From: Burkholderiaceae bacterium
Lineage (GTDB): Bacteria > Pseudomonadota > Gammaproteobacteria > Burkholderiales > Burkholderiaceae_B
DNA length: 64,000 bases
NCBI GenBank assembly: GCA_020851995.1
Contig: JADZBO010000158.1
Location: forward strand, 25,996-89,995
Direction of reading: 5' to 3'
A model generated the notes under the pieces. That model was given only the letters and a program-made list of their open reading frames with translations. It searched no databases and had not been told where the DNA came from. Position numbers and translations under genes: made by a program. Positions 54,316 through 64,000 of this stretch are shown piece after piece. The first letter of the stretch is position 1; each line of letters begins with the position of its first letter.

Positions 54316-55617
54316 TCAAAGTGCGGTGCCGTGACCATCCTGGCCAATCTGGTCGAGCAACTCCGGATCGCGCCGGATATTCAGGCGGCACCAGAACAGA
54401 ATCACCAGCATGAGCAGGGACACCAGGATCCCGAAAATCGCGATGATGATATTGATGTCAAGCCCAAGCCAGAGCATGAGCGTGTACATCGCGACCATCA
54501 GCAGAATGTTGAGCTGCTCGTTGAAGTTCTGCACCGCGATCGAATGTCCTGCCGAGAGAAGGACATGTCCGCGATGTTGCAGCAGCGCGTTCATGGGTAC
54601 GACGAAGAACCCCGATAGCCCGCCGATGATCAGCAGCAGGATGTAGACCGTCCAGCGGTCGGAAACCAGCGGCATCAGAAGCACCACCAGCCCCATCGCA
54701 ATGCCGAGCGGCAAGACGGTCAGGGCACGCTTCAGAGGGACTCGGCCTGCAAAGACGGACCCTGCGACCGTGCCAAGCGCCGCGACCCCCATGAGCACCG
54801 AGGCCTCATCGAGCCGGTAACCCAGGTGGCTCTTGCCCCACTCAATCACGATCAGTTGCAGGGTGGCACCCGCACCCCAGAACAGCGTGGTGACCGCGAG
54901 CGAGATCTGCCCGAGCCGATCCTGCCAGAGCACGCGGACGTAGACCGAAAATCGGCGGATCAGCTCGATCGGGTTCTTTTGCTGTGCCGGATACTTGACA
55001 TGAGTCAGTGGGATCAGCAGATTGCACAAGGCGGCAGCCGCATACACGAACGCGATGATCAGAATGGCGGCTTCCGCAGGGGTGCTGACGAGCTGGCTGA
55101 TCATGGGGTGCGACAGCAACCAGCGGGAGACCGCCGGCGAGATCAGCGCGCCGCCGAGTACTGTGCCCAGAATGATCGAAAGCACCGTCAGCCCCTCGAT
55201 CCAGCTGTTGCCCTTGACGAGCTGCAGCGGTGGGAGCATTTCGGTGACGATGCCGTACTTGGCGGGAGAGTAGGCGGCGGCGCCGATTCCGACGATGCCG
55301 TAGGCCGCACAGACAAGCAGTACCTGCTGCGACGGAGTGAACCCGAAACCGGCGTAGCAGAACATCAGCAGGCAGCCGGACACCTTGAGTGCGTTGGTCG
55401 AAAACATCACCCTGCCCTTGGGGAAGGAGTCCGAGATCGCGCCGACGAAAGCGGCGAGCAGCACATACGCTGCCGCAAACCACCATTTCATCATCGGCGC
55501 CATCCAGTCCGGGCCCTGCAACTGCTGGATGAGCGCGATGGCGGCGATGAAAAGGGCATTGTCCGCAAGAGAGGACAGCGCCTGTGCGGCCATGACGAGA
55601 AAGAATCCTCGGTTCAA
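54316..55617 (-). CDS. lplT: Lysophospholipid transporter LplT-like MFS protein
   Basis: This is a major-facilitator protein with about 12 helices. Segments MAAQALSSLADNALFIAAIALI, VGAISDSFPKGRVMFSTNALKVSG, GIGAAAYSPAKYGIVTEMLPP and NSWIEGLTVLSIILGTVLGG match LplT, which flips lysophospholipids inward for re-acylation by the Aas system. The start is uncertain. The ORF opens at 55731 with a 38-residue non-family leader; TTG 55617 and CTG 55623 fit the E. coli N-terminus, and the first later ATG is at 55593. No aas gene is adjacent. It converges with the UDG gene. Confidence 0.85.
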   Translation of the reverse strand: MNRGFFLVMAAQALSSLADNALFIAAIALIQQLQGPDWMAPMMKWWFAAAYVLLAAFVGAISDSFPKGRVMFSTNALKVSGCLLMFCYAGFGFTPSQQVLLVCAAYGIVGIGAAAYSPAKYGIVTEMLPPLQLVKGNSWIEGLTVLSIILGTVLGGALISPAVSRWLLSHPMISQLVSTPAEAAILIIAFVYAAAALCNLLIPLTHVKYPAQQKNPIELIRRFSVYVRVLWQDRLGQISLAVTTLFWGAGATLQLIVIEWGKSHLGYRLDEASVLMGVAALGTVAGSVFAGRVPLKRALTVLPLGIAMGLVVLLMPLVSDRWTVYILLLIIGGLSGFFVVPMNALLQHRGHVLLSAGHSIAVQNFNEQLNILLMVAMYTLMLWLGLDINIIIAIFGILVSLLMLVILFWCRLNIRRDPELLDQIGQDGHGTAL

Positions 55618-55890
55618 GTGCAGAGATTCCCAATCAAAAAGTTGTTCTGGACTGCGCGCGCCGTATCCGGAACTCCCGGAAACCGACCCGCATTTCAACA
55701 CAAACCCGCCTGAGTATAGCGGGAAGGACACCGCGTTTTGAAGGATGTATCGCTGCCGCGGGCGATTCGCTGCGGATATGCGGGATTGCCCTTGGTCGAT
55801 GCGCTTTCGCCGGTTTGCCTGAACCCTTGCACGCGCCTCGCCTGCGTTATGATCTGACGGATACCAACGACCCGTCCACTAAAAGCTATT

Positions 55891-58800
55891 GTGCGTCTGA
55901 CCCAGATCAAGCTCGCCGGATTCAAGTCCTTCGTCGATCCGACCGTTATTCCCACTCCAAGCCAGTTGGTCGGGGTGGTGGGTCCGAATGGTTGCGGGAA
56001 ATCCAACATCATCGACGCGGTGCGCTGGGTGATGGGCGAGACCCGTGCCTCAGAGCTTCGCGGCGAATCCATGCAGGACGTGATTTTCAGCGGATCCGGC
56101 CATCGCAAGCCCGCAGCGCGCGCTTCGGTGGAACTGGTGTTCGACAACTCCGCGGGGCGTGCCATTGGCCAATGGAGTACCTACGCGGAGATCGCCGTGC
56201 GTCGCATCCTGACGCGCGATGGCACCAGCAGCTACTTCATCAACAACCAACAGGTTCGCCGGCGCGACGTACACGATCTGTTCCTGGGCACTGGTCTGGG
56301 CTCCCGCGGCTACGCCATCATCGGTCAGGGCATGATCAATCGCCTGATCGAGGCCAAACCGGAAGAACTGCGCGTCTACCTGGAAGAGGCGGCGGGTGTT
56401 TCGCGTTACAAGGAGCGCCGTCGCGAGACGGAGAACCGGCTGTCCGACACCCGGGAAAATCTGGTGCGTGTCGACGACATTCTGCGCGAGCTGACCTCGC
56501 AACTCGAAAAGCTCGAAAGCCAGGCCGAAGTCGCGCGCGAATACCGGGCGCTTCAGGCGGACGGCGAGACCAAACAGAATGGACTCTGGTATCTGAAGGA
56601 GGCCGCCGCCCACGAAGAACAGGCCCGCACGCAGCAGGCGATCGAGGTTGCGCATACTGAACTTGAGGCCGCCACAGCGGGCTTGCGCGCCGGCGAGTCG
56701 GCCCTTGAGTCCAGGCGTCAGGCGCATTATGCGGCGAGCGATGCGGTGCATTCCGCGCAAGGTGCCCTGTACGAAGCCAATGCAGGAGTCAGCAGTCTCG
56801 AAGCCGAAATCCGTCACGTGGTCGAGTCCCGCAACCGGCTGCAAGCCCGTCGTGCGCAGTTGCAGGCCCAGATCGCAGAATGGGATTCCCAGCGCGAACA
56901 TTGCAGCGGTCTGATTCACGAACACGAAGAAGAACTCGGTGTCAGCGCCGAGCGTGCAGAACAGGCCAGAGCCGCCGCCGAATCAGCCCAGGCGGGCTTG
57001 CCGGAGGTTGAAGCGCGCGTGCGCAGCGCCGCTGCGGCGCGCGAAGAGATGCGCATTGCGCTTTCCAGGGTTGAGCAAAGCCTTGCACTGGTGGCGCAAA
57101 GCCAGCGCGACACCGATCGCCAGTTGCAGGCGCTAGACTTGCGCCGCGAACGTCTTGCCCAGGAACTCCAGGGAGTTGAAGCGCCGGAGCTCGAGTTGCT
57201 TGAGCAACTTGCGGGCGACAAGGCCGCGGCTGAGGAATTACTCGAAGAGTCGCAGGCTGTGCTTGCAGGCCTTGAGGAAAAACTTCCCGACGCCGACGCA
57301 CAGCGCGCACAAGCTCTTGAGCAGGCGCGTGTGGAAACGGAGGCGCTGGCGCGCCTGGATGCGCGTCTTGCCGCGCTGGTGCGACTGCAGGAGGATGTTC
57401 AGAAAAAGGGTGCGCTTGAGCCCTGGCTCGCGCGCCATGAGTTGGCCGGCCTGAGCCGCCTGTGGCAGCGCCTGCATGTCGAGCCTGGCTGGGAAACCGC
57501 ATTCGAATCTTTGCTGGTTGAACGCATGACCGGCCTGGAGGTTCGCAACCTCGACTGGGCCCGCGCGTTTGCGACCGATGCGCCGCCGGCGCGTCTTGCG
57601 TTCTATCAATTGCCTGTACCTGCTGCAGCGCCTGCCGCCCCGGCGGGACTGACGCCGTTGACCTCGTTACTGCGCATCACGGATCCCGATCTGCGCACGC
57701 TTTTGCAGGGCTGGCTGGGTCACGTATTCATTGCCACTGATCTCGCGCAGGCACTCGCCGGGCGCGCCACGCTGCCGCCAGGGGGCGCGCTGGTGGTGCG
57801 CGAAGGCCACGTGGTCGATGCGCAGAGCGTGCGGTTTTATGCCCCCGATTCCGAACAGGCCGGTCTGTTGGGCCGCCAGCAGGAAATCGAAAACCTGCAG
57901 CGCGAAATCAAAGCACACCAGATGATCGCCGATCAGTCGCGCTCCGCCGTCGCGCGGGCAGAGGCCGCATGGCAACAATTGTCGCAATCCTTGCCGCCAG
58001 CGCGCCAGCGGGTTGCTGAGCTCACGCGGCGATTGCACGATCTGCAACTGGATTACACGCGCGCGCAGCAGCAAGTCGAGCAGACCCGCGAGCGTTCAGG
58101 TCGCCTCGCTCAGGATATTGCGGAGGTCTCCACCCAGCAGGAGGACCTGCGTGCCTCGCTGCTTGAGGCCGAGACCCGCTTCGAAGATCTTGATGCCGAA
58201 CTTGCCGCGCAGCAGCAGGCGTATGCCGACGCCGAAATAGCGGGCGAAGCCCTGGCCGCAGAGGCGCAGGCCGCCCGCGACCTGTTGCGTGATCAGGAGC
58301 GTGGTGCGCACGAGGCGGAATTTGCTGAGCGCGGGCTGCGGGCCAGGCTTGCGGAACTGGCGCGCAATATGCAGTTGGCCACCGAGCAGACGTTGCGGGC
58401 GCAACAGGAACTGGTTGGTCTTGAATCGGAACTTGCATCGCTGGATGCCGCTGCCGCCGAGGCCGGCTTGCAGGAGGCTCTCGAGGCCCGGGCTGCAGCC
58501 GAAGAGGCTCTTGGGCGCGCCCGTATCGAAATGGACACGCTCGCGGCGCAGTTACGACAGGCCGACGAAGAGCGCCTGGTGCTGGAGCGCACGATCGAGC
58601 CGCGTCGCGAACGCATCATGTCGTTGCAATTGCAGGAGCAGGCCGCCCGCCTGGCCGCCGAACAGTTCGCCGCGCAACTTGACGAACGCGGGGTGGATCG
58701 CGCCGCGATCGGCGCACACCTTGCGGAGCAGCCCGAGCAATGGATGCGCCCGGCGTGGCTGCAGTCCGAGGTGCAACGCATTTCACGGCAGATCGAGTCG

Positions 58801-59421
58801 CTGGGGTCGGTGAACCTGGCGGCGCTCGACGAGCTGAATGCTTCGCGCGAACGCAAGGGATTCCTCGACGCCCAGTACACCGATCTGCAGACTGCCATTC
58901 AGACGCTTGAGGATGCGGTCCGCAAGATCGACCGCGAAACCCGTGAGCTCCTGCAGTCCACCTTCAACGATGTCAACCGGCATTTCGGTGAGCTTTTCCC
59001 GGTTCTGTTCGGTGGCGGCGAGGCGCGCCTGATCATGACCGGCGACGAGATCCTCGATGCGGGCGTTCAGGTCATGGCACAGCCGCCAGGCAAGCGCAAC
59101 ACCTCGATTCACCTGCTTTCGGGCGGCGAGAAGGCCCTGACCGCGACCGCGCTGGTGTTTGCATTGTTCAAGCTCAATCCAGCGCCTTTCTGCCTGCTTG
59201 ATGAGGTGGATGCACCGCTGGATGACGCCAATACGGAGCGGTACGCAAGTCTGGTCAGCAATATGTCGGATCAGACCCAGTTCCTCTTCATTTCGCACAA
59301 CAAGATCGCAATGCAAATGGCAAGGCAGCTGATCGGGGTTACCATGCAAGAGCAGGGTGTCTCCCGCATCGTGGCGGTCGATATCGATTCGGCGCTGCAG
59401 TTGGCGGCCGAGGCCGCTTGA
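55891..59421 (+). CDS. smc: Chromosome segregation protein SMC
   Basis: SMC is a DNA-entrapping ATPase that folds and segregates the chromosome. The 1176-residue protein begins at a GTG (residues VRLTQIKLAGFKSFVDPT). Walker A is GPNGCGKSNIIDAVRWVMGE near residue 32. A first coiled coil runs to about residue 495 and the hinge spans about 510-650. A second coiled coil runs to about 1020. The signature is LSGGEKALTATALVFALF, and Walker B is FCLLDEVDAPLDDANTERY near residue 1105. The coiled-coil parts are very rich in Ala, Glu and Arg, which explains several long shadow ORFs. Confidence 0.97.
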   Translation: MRLTQIKLAGFKSFVDPTVIPTPSQLVGVVGPNGCGKSNIIDAVRWVMGETRASELRGESMQDVIFSGSGHRKPAARASVELVFDNSAGRAIGQWSTYAEIAVRRILTRDGTSSYFINNQQVRRRDVHDLFLGTGLGSRGYAIIGQGMINRLIEAKPEELRVYLEEAAGVSRYKERRRETENRLSDTRENLVRVDDILRELTSQLEKLESQAEVAREYRALQADGETKQNGLWYLKEAAAHEEQARTQQAIEVAHTELEAATAGLRAGESALESRRQAHYAASDAVHSAQGALYEANAGVSSLEAEIRHVVESRNRLQARRAQLQAQIAEWDSQREHCSGLIHEHEEELGVSAERAEQARAAAESAQAGLPEVEARVRSAAAAREEMRIALSRVEQSLALVAQSQRDTDRQLQALDLRRERLAQELQGVEAPELELLEQLAGDKAAAEELLEESQAVLAGLEEKLPDADAQRAQALEQARVETEALARLDARLAALVRLQEDVQKKGALEPWLARHELAGLSRLWQRLHVEPGWETAFESLLVERMTGLEVRNLDWARAFATDAPPARLAFYQLPVPAAAPAAPAGLTPLTSLLRITDPDLRTLLQGWLGHVFIATDLAQALAGRATLPPGGALVVREGHVVDAQSVRFYAPDSEQAGLLGRQQEIENLQREIKAHQMIADQSRSAVARAEAAWQQLSQSLPPARQRVAELTRRLHDLQLDYTRAQQQVEQTRERSGRLAQDIAEVSTQQEDLRASLLEAETRFEDLDAELAAQQQAYADAEIAGEALAAEAQAARDLLRDQERGAHEAEFAERGLRARLAELARNMQLATEQTLRAQQELVGLESELASLDAAAAEAGLQEALEARAAAEEALGRARIEMDTLAAQLRQADEERLVLERTIEPRRERIMSLQLQEQAARLAAEQFAAQLDERGVDRAAIGAHLAEQPEQWMRPAWLQSEVQRISRQIESLGSVNLAALDELNASRERKGFLDAQYTDLQTAIQTLEDAVRKIDRETRELLQSTFNDVNRHFGELFPVLFGGGEARLIMTGDEILDAGVQVMAQPPGKRNTSIHLLSGGEKALTATALVFALFKLNPAPFCLLDEVDAPLDDANTERYASLVSNMSDQTQFLFISHNKIAMQMARQLIGVTMQEQGVSRIVAVDIDSALQLAAEAA

Positions 59422-59435
59422 ACTAGAGACGGAAC

Positions 59436-62653
<3,218 letters not shown>

Positions 62654-62656
62654 AAA

Positions 62657-62679
62657 AAAGGCCGCGCTAAGCGGCCTTT
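62657..62679. terminator. Bidirectional intrinsic terminator between ligA and the parvulin gene
   Basis: AAAGGCCGC and GCGGCCTTT form a perfect 9-bp stem with a five-base loop. Read on the minus strand it is followed by TTTTTTAATT-like bases, which is ideal for the parvulin gene. On the plus strand the T-run is short (CCTTTCTC), but it would still serve ligA. Confidence 0.88.
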
Positions 62680-62697
62680 CTCAGCACGAATGGCGTC

Positions 62698-63477
62698 TTA
62701 CTGAATCTTCGCTTTTTCGCGCAGATCCGCCTGGTAGGCGGCGAGCACTTGCTGGCGCATCATTTCCTCGAGTTGCGGGCGAACCTGCGCCAGCGGTGGG
62801 AATTCGACCGGGCGCGCGTCTACGACCTCGATGACGTGCCACCCGAACTGGCTTTGCACGGGTTTGTCGGCGAGCTTGCCCTTGCCGGTTGCCTTGACGG
62901 CGTTGGCGAAGGGTTCGACGTAGTTTGTCGCCGGCGCCCAACCGAGATCGCCACCCTTTTCGGCACTGCCAGGATCCTTGGAGTTTTTCTTGGCGAGGTC
63001 TTCAAATTTCGCGGACTTGTTGTTCAGCTGATTCTGAAGATCGTTGGCGGTTTTTTCGTCTTCGACCAGAATGTGACGAACCTGGTACTCAAGCACGCCT
63101 TCCTGTTGCTTTTTCAGCTTGTCGTACTCGGCAGTGATCGCCGCGTCGGTAACGGGGTTCTTCTTGAGGTAGTCCGCCATCAGCGCGCGCACCAGGATGC
63201 CCTGGCGTGCGAGTTCGAGTTCGGTCGCAATGGCAGGATCCTTGCCCACCAGGTTTGCTTTTTCGGCAGCCTGCACCATGACCTGACGGTTGATGAGTTC
63301 CTGCTTCACTTGTTCACGGAGCTGGGGCGAATCGCTTGCGCCCTGGGAAACCAGCAACTGGATGAACTGGTCCATGCTTTTTTGCGTGATCGCCTTGCCG
63401 TTGACGGTCGCGATGTTCTGGGCGTGGATCGGCGCAGCAATCGCCATCGCGGCTGCCAGCATGAGAAGACGTTTCAT
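62698..63477 (-). CDS. Periplasmic parvulin, Par27-like peptidyl-prolyl isomerase
   Basis: The 259-residue protein has a signal peptide (KRLLMLAAAMAIAAPIHAQ) and a SurA/PrsA-like N-terminal helical region (residues 20-125). It has one PpiC domain at about residues 130-222 (YQVRHILVEDEKTANDLQNQL, GGDLGWAPATNYVEPFANAV, QFGWHVIEVVDAR) and a short helical tail. This is the layout of Bordetella Par27, a short-chain chaperone and isomerase that binds outer-membrane and secreted proteins. It follows bolA with a start overlapping that gene's stop by four bases. Confidence 0.9.
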   Translation of the reverse strand: MKRLLMLAAAMAIAAPIHAQNIATVNGKAITQKSMDQFIQLLVSQGASDSPQLREQVKQELINRQVMVQAAEKANLVGKDPAIATELELARQGILVRALMADYLKKNPVTDAAITAEYDKLKKQQEGVLEYQVRHILVEDEKTANDLQNQLNNKSAKFEDLAKKNSKDPGSAEKGGDLGWAPATNYVEPFANAVKATGKGKLADKPVQSQFGWHVIEVVDARPVEFPPLAQVRPQLEEMMRQQVLAAYQADLREKAKIQ

Positions 63478-63749
63478 GGATTTCCTTTGGAGTGCGCCCG
63501 AGTCGTCAACGCAAGTGCGTGAATCGGGAAGGGGATTAAATCGCGCAAAAGATCATACACCAGACGGTGTTGCGCAATCATCGTCTGGTTATTGAAACAA
63601 TCGGCCACAATCGTGACCCGGAAATGGCTGGCGCCGCCGGCGCTACCGGCATGGCCTGCATGCAGATGGGAGTCGTCGACGACTTCGAGAACAACCGGAT
63701 TGAGCGCCTGGAGCCGCTGGGTGAGCAACTGCTGGTGAGGGTTGCTCAT
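63474..63749 (-). CDS. BolA family protein
   Basis: The 91-residue protein shows the BolA fold: QLLTQRLQALNPVVLEVVDDSHLHAGHAGSAGGASHFRVTIVADCFNNQTMIAQHRLVYDLL. The His after HAGH and Cys or His in the loop are the usual partners for binding an iron-sulfur cluster with monothiol glutaredoxin. The role is in iron homeostasis or as a DNA-binding stress regulator in relatives. Its start overlaps the yciB stop by four bases, and its stop overlaps the parvulin start, so all three genes are coupled. Confidence 0.92.
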   Translation of the reverse strand: MSNPHQQLLTQRLQALNPVVLEVVDDSHLHAGHAGSAGGASHFRVTIVADCFNNQTMIAQHRLVYDLLRDLIPFPIHALALTTRAHSKGNP

Positions 63750-64000
63750 GCTTTGCCCTTTTCAGTGTGGCCGGTGTCGTCCTTGTGCTCAATGTGGCGA
63801 CCGAGCCAGACCGACTGCGCAATCACAAACACGATGAGCAGTCCCATCAGGCCGAATACCTTGAAATTGACCCATTGCGTTTCGGTGAACATGCCCGAGA
63901 ATGCAACGAACAGGTTGAGCCCGCCCGCAGCAAGAAAGAACGTTGCCCAGCTGACGCTGAGCCTGGCCCAGGCCTGAGCCGGCATCGCGATCTTTTCGCC
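63746..64000 (-). CDS. yciB: Inner-membrane septation protein YciB/IspZ, C-terminal part (partial)
   Basis: The reading frame is open to the end of the window, so the N-terminus lies outside. The visible 84 residues contain ARLSVSWATFFLAAGGLNLFVAFSGMFTETQWVNFKVFGLMGLLIVFVIAQSVWLGRHI, the last two helices of the YciB (intracellular septation protein A) family. In enteric bacteria it interacts with envelope and division proteins. The C-terminus is a charged tail (EHKDDTGHTEKGKA). Overlaps the bolA start. Confidence 0.88.
   Translation of the reverse strand, partial: GEKIAMPAQAWARLSVSWATFFLAAGGLNLFVAFSGMFTETQWVNFKVFGLMGLLIVFVIAQSVWLGRHIEHKDDTGHTEKGKA

Overview
The window looks like a chromosomal segment of a betaproteobacterium of the order Burkholderiales, most likely an Alcaligenaceae (Bordetella/Achromobacter/Castellaniella-like) organism. 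The reasons are GC-rich coding sequence, separate nuoC and nuoD, a Burkholderiales-type porin directly in front of nuoA, a Bug-type (TctC) receptor, a short Par27-like parvulin next to bolA and yciB, and the order smc-zipA-ligA. The assignment is by recognition only; no search was run. I see no transposase, integrase, phage gene or CRISPR array.

Layout. 1-4014: the end of a nitrate respiration operon (narG end, narH, narJ, narI) followed by a cytoplasmic parvulin. 4201-6218: a small membrane protein coupled to an SGNH-type hydrolase, then a VirK/YbjX (DUF535) protein. 6362-8645 (minus): aquaporin and class II fumarase. 8849-13967 (minus): a TetR regulator heading a tripartite ABC efflux operon (membrane fusion protein, FtsX/DevC-type permease, ATPase, outer-membrane factor), with a palindromic operator candidate in its leader. 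14235-17092: tRNA-Ser(TGA), quinone oxidoreductase, tpiA, secG and tRNA-Leu(GAG).

17231-29090 is a block of mostly envelope genes: SH3 protein, CREST/ceramidase-like membrane protein, double META-domain protein, glycine-zipper lipoprotein, periplasmic solute-binding protein, SHOCT and LapA-like small membrane proteins, PerM-type permease, anchored alpha/beta hydrolase, Bug receptor, asparaginase, hotdog thioesterase and a major porin. It sits between tRNA-Leu and nuoA, which are usually close together in many Burkholderiales. 29474-44093 is a complete 14-gene nuoA-N operon for complex I, the electron entry that would feed quinol to the nitrate reductase under anoxia.

44179-64000 is housekeeping: serB, mfd (minus), ispD-ispF (plus), an OmpR/EnvZ-type two-component pair (minus), a tsaB-rimI fusion and a family-4 uracil-DNA glycosylase (plus), an LplT-like transporter (minus), smc-zipA-ligA (plus), and a Par27-like parvulin, BolA protein and YciB end (minus).

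The most unusual items are non-coding. A 22-bp tandem array grows out of the 3' end of ligA, and two other arrays of about 23-bp units lie in the leaders of the asparaginase gene and of the nuo operon. Other points of interest are the tsaB-rimI fusion, the histidine-rich loop in NuoL, the SGNH two-gene cassette, and a GC-rich hairpin in the narH-narJ gap. No clearly undescribed multi-gene system is evident.
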